A stretch of DNA of 48,939 bases from Tissierellia bacterium (lineage in GTDB: Bacteria > Bacillota > Clostridia > Tissierellales > Peptoniphilaceae), in contig JAAYNG010000001.1 in NCBI GenBank assembly GCA_012520935.1, positions 1-48,939 of the forward strand, in the 5' to 3' direction. Below the pieces are notes generated by a model. That model did not search any database and was not told where the DNA came from. It saw only the letters and a program-made list of their open reading frames with translations. Positions within the stretch are counted from its first letter, which is position 1, and every line of letters begins with the position of its first letter. Shown piece by piece: positions 35,931 through 44,774 of the stretch. Both the position numbers and the translations under genes were made by a program.

Positions 35931-36529
35931 TATTAGCAGGAGCAGGGACTGGGTCCATAGATAGGTTAACTATAGAAGTCTATAGGGAGATAAAAAATGC
36001 TGACAGGGTATTTGCCTTTGGTAGGATAGCAGGAAATTTTAAGGAGATTAGGGAAGATATTGAAATTGTAAATCGTGTTGATGAAATAATTAATAAAGTG
36101 AAGTATGTGGAGGGGACAATACTTATTTTAGCTTCTGGAGACCCTTGTTTTTTTGGAGTCCTTGACCTTTTAAAAAGAAAGGGAGTAATAATAGACAGGG
36201 TTTTACCGGGCCTTTCATCTATGCAAAGTCTTATGGCTAAATTTCAGATTCCCTGGAAGTCCTTTGAATTTATTTCCTTTCATGGCAGGGATATGGACTT
36301 GGAAGCTTTAGCTAATGATAAGTTGTTTTTCCTTACAGATAAGATAAATACAGCTAGGAAGATTTCAGATTCTTTGTCAGAAAAGGGATACAAGGGCGAG
36401 ATATTTGTTGGATGGGACTTGGATTCAAATAACGAAAAAATTTATGAGGGAAGGATTGGAGATTCTTTTGAGGAAGTTTCAGACCTTTCATGTATGGCGG
36501 TGATTATGGATGAAGATATTGAGAGATGA
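35924..36529 (+). CDS. cbiE: Cobalt-precorrin-7 C5-methyltransferase
   Basis: A 201-residue tetrapyrrole methylase that methylates C5. It shows AGAGTGSIDRLT at the N-terminus, LASGDPCFFG and VLPGLSSMQ for SAM binding. CbiE and CbiT are separate proteins here rather than the CobL fusion of aerobes. It overlaps cbiT by 20 bases. Confidence 0.92.
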   Translation: MLILAGAGTGSIDRLTIEVYREIKNADRVFAFGRIAGNFKEIREDIEIVNRVDEIINKVKYVEGTILILASGDPCFFGVLDLLKRKGVIIDRVLPGLSSMQSLMAKFQIPWKSFEFISFHGRDMDLEALANDKLFFLTDKINTARKISDSLSEKGYKGEIFVGWDLDSNNEKIYEGRIGDSFEEVSDLSCMAVIMDEDIER

Positions 36530-37064
36530 AGACCTTATAAGGGGAAATATCCCTATGACCAAATTTAAGATTAGGGCCTTGAGTTTTTTTGAGCTGGGAA
36601 TTCAAGAAGGGGACAGGTTCTTGGATATAGGCTGCGGAACAGGGTCTATTTCTGTACAGGCAGGTCTTTTTGGAGCTGATGTGACTTCCATTGATAGAGA
36701 AAGAGAGGCAGTTAGCTTGACTAGGAAAAATGCGGAGGCACAGGGATTAAAAATTGATGTTATAGAAGGAACAGCCCACTTTGACCTACCGGATAAGACT
36801 TTTAACAAGTGCTTTATTGGTGGTGGGTCAAAGAATATGGAAGGGATATTTGATTATTTGGAAGACCACCTAGAGCTTGGAGGTACTTTAGTTGGCAACT
36901 TCATTTTAGTTTCCAGCCTCAATTCATTTTTAAGTTGTCTTAAGGAGAGGGCTTATGAGGAAATTTCTGCCTCTTTAGTTCAAACTGCCGGTATGAGAGA
37001 GAGTGGTCTATTCATTGGAGACAATCCGATTTATGTTGTGTCGAGCCGAAAGGGAGGGAAGTGA
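36510..37064 (+). CDS. cbiT: Cobalt-precorrin-6B C15-methyltransferase (decarboxylating)
   Basis: A 184-residue class I methyltransferase that methylates C15 and removes the C12 acetate carboxyl. The opening IRGNIPMTKFKIRAL is the family start, and motif I is FLDIGCGTGSISV. FIGGGSKN is the expected substrate loop. The next gene is cbiF, overlapping it; cbiL, often found at this junction, is not present. Confidence 0.94.
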   Translation: MKILRDEDLIRGNIPMTKFKIRALSFFELGIQEGDRFLDIGCGTGSISVQAGLFGADVTSIDREREAVSLTRKNAEAQGLKIDVIEGTAHFDLPDKTFNKCFIGGGSKNMEGIFDYLEDHLELGGTLVGNFILVSSLNSFLSCLKERAYEEISASLVQTAGMRESGLFIGDNPIYVVSSRKGGK

Positions 37065-37819
37065 TGATATATTTTGTTGGGGCAGGTCCTGGAGACCCGG
37101 ACCTTATTACTGTAAAGGGCAGGAAGTTACTTGAAAGGGCAGATATGGTCATATATGCAGGTTCATTGGTTTCCAAGACTCATTTAGATATATGCAAGGC
37201 AGGGGCAGAGATTTTCAATTCTGCTAAGATGACCCTAGAAGAAGTTATTGAAAAGTTTAAAGAGGCTGAAGAAAAGGGCTGGCTTACAGTGAGATTACAT
37301 ACAGGAGACCCCAGCATATACGGTGCCATTCAAGAGCAAATTGATATCATTGAAGGACTTGGCTTTGAATACGAGGTTGTTCCAGGTGTAAGTTCCTTTA
37401 CTGCTGCAGCTTCTGTTATAAATAGGGAGTTTACACTTCCCGGTGTAAGCCAAACGGTAATTTTAACTAGGCAGAAGGGGAGGACTGATGTACCGGAAGA
37501 GGAGAACATTACCAGCCTAGCCAAACATAAGGCATCTATGGCAATCTTTTTATCTGTTGCTAATATAGATTCCTTGGTGGAAGAATTAATTGAAGGTTAT
37601 GGCAGGGATGATGTCCCATGTGCAGCTATCTACAAGGCGACTTGGCCTGAAGAAAAGGCAATAATAGGAAGCCTTTCAGACATTGCAGGAAAGGTCAAGG
37701 CGGCCGGTATAAAGAACCATACGCAAATATTGGTGGGAGACTTTATTTTGAGTGAATATGAAAGGTCTAAGCTTTATGACCCTAGCTATTCTCATGCCTT
37801 TAGAAAGGGAAGTCAATGA
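37064..37819 (+). CDS. cbiF: Cobalt-precorrin-4 C11-methyltransferase
   Basis: A 251-residue tetrapyrrole methylase. Diagnostic segments are FVGAGPGDPDLITVKG, LHTGDPSIYGAIQEQ, VPGVSSFTAAA and the ILTR loop. The ATG at 37064 sits better behind GGGAGG than the GTG three bases earlier. It overlaps cbiG by the ATGA arrangement. Confidence 0.95.
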   Translation: MIYFVGAGPGDPDLITVKGRKLLERADMVIYAGSLVSKTHLDICKAGAEIFNSAKMTLEEVIEKFKEAEEKGWLTVRLHTGDPSIYGAIQEQIDIIEGLGFEYEVVPGVSSFTAAASVINREFTLPGVSQTVILTRQKGRTDVPEEENITSLAKHKASMAIFLSVANIDSLVEELIEGYGRDDVPCAAIYKATWPEEKAIIGSLSDIAGKVKAAGIKNHTQILVGDFILSEYERSKLYDPSYSHAFRKGSQ

Positions 37820-38808
37820 AAATAGTAGTATACTCTTTTTCTAAGAATGGAGAGGAGATTGGAGAAAAGTTATTAGATCTTGGAGCCTATGAAATTTGCC
37901 ACAAGAGGTCCAAGGATTATAAGATATCTAAAGAAGTAGAAAGTGATTTTAAGGAGTATGATGCCTTAATTTTTATTTCTTCTACGGGGATTGCTGTAAG
38001 AATGATTTCCAAGTATATTGTCTCAAAGGAGACAGACCCTGCAGTCCTTGTCATAGATGACATGGGAAGATTTACTATTTCTCTTTTGTCAGGCCATATA
38101 GGGGGAGCAAATGAATTGACATTAAATATTTCTAAAGTTTTGGGGAACACTCCTGTGGTTACAACGGCAACAGATGGTAGGGGGATAGAGGCTGTAGATG
38201 TCTTTGCAAAGAGAATGGGCTACAAGATAGATAACCTTGCAAAGGTCAAGGACCTTATGTCCATGAGGATTAATGAAGGTAAAATCCACTGTTATTCGGA
38301 AACTGGGGAATATCCTAGTGATGACGGTCTTATAAGGTCTGATGATTTTGAAAGTAGGGAGGCAGACGGGTGGATATATATTTCTTCTGACCTTAGAGAA
38401 TTTAACACTCCAGTTTGTAGATTAATTCCTAGGAATGTTAATGTTGGAATAGGTTGCAGGAGAGGTATTAAAAGGTCAACTCTTGAAACTGTACTCTTAA
38501 AGGCTTTTGACCTTGCTAAATTGGACATAAGGGGAATTGGTCGGATAGCCTCTATAGAAGATAAAAAGGACGAAGAAGGTATTATAGAACTTGCTAAAAA
38601 ATATGGGGTGGACTTTATAACCTTTACAAGGGATGAGATTAATTCTGTAAAAGATTTAAGGGAAAGGTCTGACTTTGTAAGGGAAACCATGGGAGTCTAT
38701 GCAGTTTCAGAACCATCTGCCATATTATTAGGTGGTGAACTGATTTTGACAAAATATAAGGAAGATGGGGTTACTATTTCTATAACTAAGAAAAGAGGTG
38801 GACAATGA
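37816..38808 (+). CDS. cbiG: Cobalt-precorrin-5A hydrolase
   Basis: Opens the delta-lactone and releases acetaldehyde during ring contraction. The 330 residues show the N-terminal ISSTGIAVRMI and LLSGHIGGANELT motifs and the C-terminal VNVGIGCRRGI segment. ATGA overlaps link it to cbiF and cbiH. Confidence 0.95.
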   Translation: MKIVVYSFSKNGEEIGEKLLDLGAYEICHKRSKDYKISKEVESDFKEYDALIFISSTGIAVRMISKYIVSKETDPAVLVIDDMGRFTISLLSGHIGGANELTLNISKVLGNTPVVTTATDGRGIEAVDVFAKRMGYKIDNLAKVKDLMSMRINEGKIHCYSETGEYPSDDGLIRSDDFESREADGWIYISSDLREFNTPVCRLIPRNVNVGIGCRRGIKRSTLETVLLKAFDLAKLDIRGIGRIASIEDKKDEEGIIELAKKYGVDFITFTRDEINSVKDLRERSDFVRETMGVYAVSEPSAILLGGELILTKYKEDGVTISITKKRGGQ

Positions 38809-39527
38809 AGAAAATATATGTAATCGGTATTGGACCGGGTGGACTTGAACATATGACAGAAAGAGCGAGAAAAGCTATAGAAGAGAGTGATGTGATTTGT
38901 GGCTATACACCCTATATTGAATATATCAAGCCTTTGATTGAAGGCAAGGAAGTTTTTACAAGTGGTATGACAGGAGAGATCGATAGGTGCAAGAAATGCA
39001 TAGAATTGGCGGAGGCTGGTAAGGTAGCCTCTATCATAAGTACAGGAGATGCAGGGGTCTATGGTATGGCAAGTCCAATGTTGGAACTTTTGGAAGGGAA
39101 GGAGATAGAAGTGGAAATAGTTCCGGGTATATCTTCTGTCTTATCAGCTGCGGCTGAACTGGGGGCACCCTTAACTCATGACTTTGCAGTTATCAGCCTT
39201 TCTGACCTTCTAACTGACTATGATTTAATTATGAAAAGGCTGTCTTTGGCAGCAGAAGGAGACTTTGTAATTGCCATTTATAATCCTAGGTCTAAGTCAA
39301 GGAAGGACCATCTGGAAGAAGGGGTTAAGGAAATAAGAAAGTTCCGTTCAGGTGGTACACCTGTAGGAATTGTAAAGAATTCAGGCAGGGAGGGAAGGGA
39401 GATATCTATCACCGACCTAGACCATATTGATTATGAAAGTGTAGATATGCTTACTATTTTAATAGTTGGCAATTCTACGACTAAACTTGTGGAAGGGAGA
39501 ATTATTACTCCGAGGGGTTATTGGTGA
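38805..39527 (+). CDS. cbiH: Cobalt-precorrin-3 C17-methyltransferase
   Basis: Methylates C17 and drives ring contraction. The 240-residue tetrapyrrole methylase shows VIGIGPGGLEHMT, the CbiH-specific CGYTPYIEYI, STGDAGVYGMA, VPGISSVLSAA and IYNPRSKSRKDHL. It overlaps cbiG by four bases and cbiJ by four. Confidence 0.95.
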   Translation: MKKIYVIGIGPGGLEHMTERARKAIEESDVICGYTPYIEYIKPLIEGKEVFTSGMTGEIDRCKKCIELAEAGKVASIISTGDAGVYGMASPMLELLEGKEIEVEIVPGISSVLSAAAELGAPLTHDFAVISLSDLLTDYDLIMKRLSLAAEGDFVIAIYNPRSKSRKDHLEEGVKEIRKFRSGGTPVGIVKNSGREGREISITDLDHIDYESVDMLTILIVGNSTTKLVEGRIITPRGYW

Positions 39528-40246
39528 TTTGGGTAATTGGAGGAACAACAGAGGCTAGGGACTTTATTGATAGGCTTGAAGGAATAGAATATGTTGTTTC
39601 TGTAGCTACGGAAGAAGGAAGGGAGTTTTTAAAGGGGAAAAATGTCTTTGTGGGCAGGATGAATTTCCATGAAATGGAAAAGTTTTGCCTTAAGAAAAAA
39701 ATTTCTGCTATTGTTGACCTTTCCCACCCTTATGCAAGGATTGTGTCTGAAAATGCTAAGGCCATATCTGTAGAGTTTAAGATTCCATATTTCAGGTATG
39801 AAAGACCAATGCTAGAAAGTCCAAAGGGGATAGACAGTTTCAATAGGCTTGAAGAAATGATTTTCTATATGAAGGACTTGGAAGGTGTCTTCCTTATCAC
39901 TTTAGGGTCTAAAAATATTAAAGAATTGGTAAAGGTAAGAGGGGATAATCGTTTTATCTTTCGAGTTTTACCAACGGAAGAAAGTATTAGGTCCTTGAGG
40001 GAAAACGAGGTTGAAATGAAGGATATTATTGCTTCACTGGGCCCTTTTTCTTACGAGCAAAATCTTTTAACTATGAAGGAAAATAGGGTTGACTATCTAG
40101 TTACAAAGAATTCAGGAGACAAGGGAGGCTATGAAGAAAAGATAAGGGCAGCAGAAAACTTAGGTGTTAAGATACTATTATTAGATAGGGCTCCAGTAGA
40201 AAGCTTGAGCCTAGAAGAAATATTTGAAAAAATCAAGGAAATGTAA
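39524..40246 (+). CDS. cbiJ: Cobalt-precorrin-6A reductase
   Basis: NAD(P)H-dependent reduction of the macrocycle. The 240 residues begin VIWVIGGTTEARDFID, with the Rossmann-like GGTTEA motif, and include DLSHPYA and ITLGSKNI. The GTG at 39524 is favoured because GAGGGG lies six bases upstream; a TTG three bases earlier is the alternative. It is the last gene of the operon. Confidence 0.92.
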   Translation: MIWVIGGTTEARDFIDRLEGIEYVVSVATEEGREFLKGKNVFVGRMNFHEMEKFCLKKKISAIVDLSHPYARIVSENAKAISVEFKIPYFRYERPMLESPKGIDSFNRLEEMIFYMKDLEGVFLITLGSKNIKELVKVRGDNRFIFRVLPTEESIRSLRENEVEMKDIIASLGPFSYEQNLLTMKENRVDYLVTKNSGDKGGYEEKIRAAENLGVKILLLDRAPVESLSLEEIFEKIKEM

Positions 40247-40281
40247 GGAACCAGTTTATAATGAACCTGTGTCTTATTAAA

Positions 40282-40311
40282 TTGGCTTTACAAGTTAAAA
40301 TATGTTATAAT
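40282..40311 (+). promoter_or_regulatory. Promoter of the MATE exporter gene
   Basis: TTGGCT at 40282-40287 and TATAAT at 40306-40311 have an 18-base spacer. The predicted +1 is near 40318. Confidence 0.62.
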
Positions 40312-40315
40312 ATTA

Positions 40316-40351
40316 ATAAGCTCCTATTCTTTTGTGAGAGAGCTTATTTTT
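40316..40351 (+). terminator. Hairpin with T run between cbiJ and the MATE gene
   Basis: ATAAGCTC and GAGCTTAT form a perfect 8-pair stem with a 16-base loop, followed by TTTT. It may end the cbi operon. Because the MATE promoter starts transcription at its left arm, it may also cap that mRNA. Confidence 0.62.
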
Positions 40352-40373
40352 AATTATAAGAAGGGAAGATGAA

Positions 40374-41726
40374 ATGCAAAGGTCAAACTTAGGTTCGGAA
40401 GAAATAAGTGTTTTGGTTAAGAGGTTGGCTTTACCGTCAATTGTTGCCCAACTGGTTAACCTTTTATATAATATAGTTGACAAGATCTTCGTAGGCCATA
40501 TGCAAGAGAATGCAGCAATCTCTTTGGCAGGTCTAGGAGTTTCAGCACCATTAATATTGTTGATATCGGCCTTTTCAGCATGTGTATCGGGTGGAGGGGG
40601 TCCACTTTCTGCCATAGCCATGGGAAAAGATAATCATGAAGAAGCAGAAAGAATTTTAGGGGCATCCTGCTTTTTATTAACTGTTTTTTCTATATTTATC
40701 ACTACATTTGCTTTGATTTTTAGGCTGCCTTTATTAAAACTTTTTGGTGCAACAGAGGGGATATTACCTTACGCAGAGGCATATTCTTCAGTCTATATCT
40801 TGGGAACAATTTTTGTAATGATTTCCATTGGACTAAATGCCTTTATTACTGCTCAAGGACAGCCCAGGGTTGCAATGATTAGTCTAGTGCTAGGTGCTAT
40901 AACAAATGTAATCTTAGACCCAATATTTATTTTTGTTTTTGAAATGGGAGTAAAGGGTGCTGCCTTTGCTACAGTTATTTCACAAGCCTTTTCTGCCAGC
41001 TTTGTCTTTAACTTTTTAAGGTCAAGAGAGTCAATTATCAGATTAAAGAAGGAGTACTTTAGGTTTGATTTACCATTAATTAAAAAAATACTATCTCTTG
41101 GACTTTCAGGTTTTGTGATGGTGGGAACGGAGTCGGCAGTATCTATTGCATTCAACAGGGGACTTTCCATGTACGGCACAGACTTACATATAGGGGCAAT
41201 GGCAATTATGAACAGTGCTATGCAGTTATTAACAATGCCGGTCAATGGTTTTGTCAATGGGATTCAACCTATAGTGAGCTTCAACTATGGGGCAAAGAAA
41301 TACGACAGGGTTAAGAAGACTTTAAAGATAATGCTTATAGTTGGAACGATTTATACTGTTCTCTATTGCTTATTTGTATATATAAATCCGGGAGCAGTTG
41401 CTGCACTATTTACAAAAGACATGGAACTAAAAAGACTTGTAGAGAAGCTTCTACCAATCTTTATGGCAGGGCTTTTCCCTTTCGGAATTCAAATGTGTGC
41501 AAGGTCCTTCTTTGTGGGGACAGGAAATGCAAAGACCTCATTGCTTATAGCGACATTGAGAAAGGTATTACTATTAATACCTTTAATCATAATACTAGCA
41601 AAATTCTTTTCAGTAATGGGGGTAATATATGCAGAGCCAATCTCTGATATCATTTCGGTTACAGTTGCAGGAATATTATTTGCTGTTCATGTGAGGAAGT
41701 TAGGGAAGGAAGAAAAGAAATTATAA
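40374..41726 (+). CDS. MATE-family multidrug/metabolite efflux transporter
   Basis: A 450-residue Na+ or H+ antiporter with about 12 helices in two six-helix halves. The N-terminal half contains LPSIVAQLVNLLYNIVDKIF and SGGGGPLSAIAMGK; the second half contains VNGIQPIVSFNYGAK. This is the MATE/NorM-like pattern. The substrate is unknown; an organic cation or drug is usual. The ATG follows AAGGGAAGATGAA. It is a single-gene unit with a short structured leader. Confidence 0.92.
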   Translation: MQRSNLGSEEISVLVKRLALPSIVAQLVNLLYNIVDKIFVGHMQENAAISLAGLGVSAPLILLISAFSACVSGGGGPLSAIAMGKDNHEEAERILGASCFLLTVFSIFITTFALIFRLPLLKLFGATEGILPYAEAYSSVYILGTIFVMISIGLNAFITAQGQPRVAMISLVLGAITNVILDPIFIFVFEMGVKGAAFATVISQAFSASFVFNFLRSRESIIRLKKEYFRFDLPLIKKILSLGLSGFVMVGTESAVSIAFNRGLSMYGTDLHIGAMAIMNSAMQLLTMPVNGFVNGIQPIVSFNYGAKKYDRVKKTLKIMLIVGTIYTVLYCLFVYINPGAVAALFTKDMELKRLVEKLLPIFMAGLFPFGIQMCARSFFVGTGNAKTSLLIATLRKVLLLIPLIIILAKFFSVMGVIYAEPISDIISVTVAGILFAVHVRKLGKEEKKL

Positions 41727-41730
41727 ATAA

Positions 41731-41775
41731 AATCAAGCTTGTTTAGTATTAAATACTCACACAAGCTTGATTTTT
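41731..41775. terminator. Bidirectional terminator between MATE and SDR genes
   Basis: AAATCAAGCTTGT and ACAAGCTTGATTT pair across an AT-rich loop, with T runs on both strands. Confidence 0.85.
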
Positions 41776-41793
41776 ATTATAATTTAATGGTTT

Positions 41794-42540
41794 TTATGAC
41801 CTTGCCAGTCCGTCGACTTGAAGGACAATACCTGTAATGTAAGCAGCTTCATCCGATGCTAGAAAGACAAAGGCATTGGCTATATCTTCAGGTTGTCCTA
41901 ACCTTCTTAAAGGTATTTGATTAATCAATGGAGCAATTACATCCTTAGGGACAGCCTTCATCATATCTGTTTCAGTAATTCCGGGAGCAACAGCATTTAC
42001 CCTTATTCCTTTAGGTCCAAGCTCACGAGCAAGGCTTAGGGTTATACCATTAACAGCAAACTTGGAAGTAGGGTAGGCGAAGCCGGCAGGTTGACCGTAA
42101 ATGCTCACCATAGAAGAGGTGTTTAAAATAACTCCACTATTCTTTTCTATCATATAAGGGGCAACAGCCTTAATTGTGTTGAAGATTCCATTAACATTTA
42201 GCTTCATTACCTTTTCAAATAATTCACTTGTGTAATCAGTAATTGGTGTACTTTCTGAAATACCGGCATTATTAACTAAGATGTCAATTTGACCATATTT
42301 TTGAACTACTTCCTTGAAAGACTTTTCTACAGATTCAAGACTGTCAAGTTGAGGAGCTATTCCATCGACAACTGAATCAGGAAAAGCTTTTTTCAATTCA
42401 GCTACAGACTTATCGGCATTTTCTTGCTTACTGGCAGTGATAATAACACTTGCACCTTCCTTTAAAAAAGCTTCTGCGGTTGCGAAACCAATCCCACGAC
42501 TTCCGCCGGTAATAAGAGCAATTTTTCCTTTTAATCTCAT
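41794..42540 (-). CDS. Short-chain dehydrogenase/reductase (FabG/BaiA-like)
   Basis: A 248-residue classical SDR. The cofactor loop is TGGSRGIG (about 11-18), NNAG is at about 88, catalytic Ser is in NTSSMVS, and Tyr/Lys are in YPTSK. PGITETDM and a C-terminal ITG...VDG close the family pattern. Overall similarity is to 3-oxoacyl-ACP reductases and to 3-alpha-hydroxysteroid dehydrogenases such as BaiA; the substrate cannot be assigned. The ATG after AGGAGGAAG is preferred to an upstream one at 42576. It is a single-gene unit. Confidence 0.92.
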   Translation of the reverse strand: MRLKGKIALITGGSRGIGFATAEAFLKEGASVIITASKQENADKSVAELKKAFPDSVVDGIAPQLDSLESVEKSFKEVVQKYGQIDILVNNAGISESTPITDYTSELFEKVMKLNVNGIFNTIKAVAPYMIEKNSGVILNTSSMVSIYGQPAGFAYPTSKFAVNGITLSLARELGPKGIRVNAVAPGITETDMMKAVPKDVIAPLINQIPLRRLGQPEDIANAFVFLASDEAAYITGIVLQVDGLARS

Positions 42541-42576
42541 TATTTTCTTCCTCCTTTTCAATAGATAACAATTCAT

Positions 42577-42846
42577 TCAAAGCTCAAATTAAATAAAAAG
42601 ATATGTCATTCTTTTCGTATATTATACTATATTTTTTTAGACTTTCAATAATAAAATAGGAGAAATTTTCGTTGTCAACATAAAAAAAGTGCCTAAAGCA
42701 GAGGTTACTGAAAAAGTCAATTAAATTATTTATTTTTTACTGAAATTCAGTAGGTTATATATTTTATATAAAATTTACAAATTTAGAATATGAATTTTAT
42801 ACTTGTTTGATAATATTTGTAAAGAACCTAAAAAAGGAGGATTTAA
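42577..42846. other. AT-rich intergenic region with the SDR promoter
   Basis: On the minus strand, TTGAAA (42643-42648) and TATAAT (42621-42626) with a 16-base spacer form the SDR promoter. The rest is AT-rich DNA leading to the AAAGGAGG site of the broken secreted gene. Confidence 0.6.
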
Positions 42847-43696
42847 ATGACAAAGAAAATTTTAAAGAGTTTATTAGTATTTTATTGGTATTTTTCGCCG
42901 TTATATCAGGTGTTTCAATGAATATCTATGCAGAATCAAACATGATTCCAAATTATGAAGTTAAATTGCTTCTTGATCCAGATATTGTAGTAAACTCTGA
43001 TGATAACTTAAAAAAGATTTATAGGGATATTTTCAATACTGGAAAAAGCTATAATGAAATTGCAGTAGAGTACCTTGATACCTATAATAAAGAATTTAAT
43101 AACGAGGGTTGGGTTAATCGGATAAGAATAAAAGAAAATAAAGATAAATTTGAGCTTACTTATAAAAAAAGATATAAAATATTTAATCAAAACATTAACG
43201 ATGCCTTAGGTTAGCAAACAGTGAAGGTTTTGACTCTAGTGATACAAACTATGATGCTCAGATTGACTGGGGATATAATAATATGACTCTTAGTATTTCA
43301 AGAAAAAAAGAGGTTTCTAACAAAGGTTATTCAAAGCTAGAACTTCCTAAAAGATAAGAAGCTATAAAAATATTAAAGGATAATATGCCAGGCAAAGAAG
43401 AAAACTGGAAAACAAAAAATTGGGGAACTGATTTGATTGATTTAGCTAAAAAATATGGTCCGGTTTATTATAAAAAGTATTCTGGCACTTTTGAAAATAT
43501 TGACTTAGATATAGAATTATGGGAGATTGAAAATATTTTAGGAAAAAAAGAGATGATTGTAGAACTTTCATTTAAAACTGATTTATACGATGAAGCAGAA
43601 TATTATAGACAAAAGATGATTAAGGTTTTGGATGGTTATGAGATTCTTGTGCATGGAGATTCTCTAAAAACTCAAAAAATATTAGGCATAGAATAA
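42847..43696 (+). pseudogene. Broken secreted protein with a CYTH-like body
   Basis: The gene begins ATG (MTKKILKSLLV) behind AAAGGAGG, but the signal peptide continues in another frame (LLVFFAVISGVSMNIYAES). A second shift near 43205-43212 is needed to pass the TAG at 43212 and continue as LANSEGFDSSD. An in-frame TAA stands at 43355 (PKR-stop-EAIKILK). The stitched product of about 280 residues shows EVKLLL, YLDTYNKEF, VNRIRIKEN, FELTYKKR and IVELSFKTD, the order of strands expected of a CYTH triphosphate-tunnel fold, here exported. CYTH assignment is inference. As written it cannot make a full protein. Confidence 0.6.
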
Positions 43697-43797
43697 ATAT
43701 ACAATTTTTTACAAAAAAATCACATTATTTGCCTAAATAAATTATATAAATATTATATAATTTGCATAGTTTAATGATATAAATTTGAGGTGATTTC

Positions 43798-44754
43798 TTG
43801 AAGATTGTTTTAAAAAATATCGAGAAGTCTTTTTCTGACAAAAAGGTTTTAAACAACATTAATATGACCATAGATGAAGGGAGTTTTACAACACTTTTGG
43901 GACCATCTGGTTGTGGAAAGACGACCTTACTTAGAATAATATCAGGTCTTGAAAGTCCAGATAGTGGAGAAATATTTTTTAATGACCGTTTGATATTTTC
44001 TAAAGAACAAAATATAAATATTCCACCTGAAAAGCGTGGTCTTGGATTTGTGTTTCAAGATTTTGCTCTTTGGCCTCACATGAGCGTTTTTGAAAATGTT
44101 GCGTTTGGACTTAGAACTGCCAAAAAGGAAAAAAACCTAAAAGAAGAAGTTCTTATGGCTTTAAAAAGTGTACATCTTGAAGGTTTTGAAAATAGATATC
44201 CACATCAGTTGTCAGGCGGTCAACAACAACGTGTAGCTTTTGCAAGGGCAATTGTTATAAAACCAGAGTGCATACTATTTGATGAACCTTTATCAGCATT
44301 GGACGCTTTACTTAGAGAAGAAATGAGAGTGGAGTTAAAACTTTTGATGAATTCCCTTAATATTACTTCTATCTTTGTGACACATGATCAAACAGAAGCT
44401 ATGGAAATGAGCGATTACATTACTGTAATGTCTGGTGGGATTATAGAGCAAATAGATACACCTGAAGTAATATATAATCATCCAAAGACTTCTTTTGTAG
44501 CACATTTTGTAGGTTATTCTAATTGGATAGATGAAAAATCAATGTTTAGGCCAGAAAATGCATATATTGAAAAAAATAATGGGGATATGAATATATACAA
44601 TACTAAGATAATATCTACACAATTTAGCGGTGATTCTTATATACTAAGATCACAATATAAAACAAATGAGTGGAAAATCGTCGCTAAAGAAAAATTACCT
44701 GTAGGTCAGTCAATACCCCTTTATGTCTTTGAAAAAGATATAATACAATTTTAA
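43798..44754 (+). CDS. ABC transporter ATP-binding protein, FbpC/AfuC type
   Basis: ATPase of a binding-protein-dependent importer. Walker A is GPSGCGKT (35-42), the Q-loop is VFQDFALWPH (85-94), the signature is LSGGQQQR (138-145), and Walker B is CILFDEP (158-164), followed by the His switch in VTHDQTEA. A short TOBE-like C-terminus follows. It resembles ferric iron, phosphonate and hexose-phosphate importers. The TTG start follows GAGGTGA. First of three genes. Its arginine codons are mostly AGA and CGT, unlike the core genes. Confidence 0.9.
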   Translation: MKIVLKNIEKSFSDKKVLNNINMTIDEGSFTTLLGPSGCGKTTLLRIISGLESPDSGEIFFNDRLIFSKEQNINIPPEKRGLGFVFQDFALWPHMSVFENVAFGLRTAKKEKNLKEEVLMALKSVHLEGFENRYPHQLSGGQQQRVAFARAIVIKPECILFDEPLSALDALLREEMRVELKLLMNSLNITSIFVTHDQTEAMEMSDYITVMSGGIIEQIDTPEVIYNHPKTSFVAHFVGYSNWIDEKSMFRPENAYIEKNNGDMNIYNTKIISTQFSGDSYILRSQYKTNEWKIVAKEKLPVGQSIPLYVFEKDIIQF

Positions 44755-44774
44755 ATTAAGGAGGACTATTAAAA

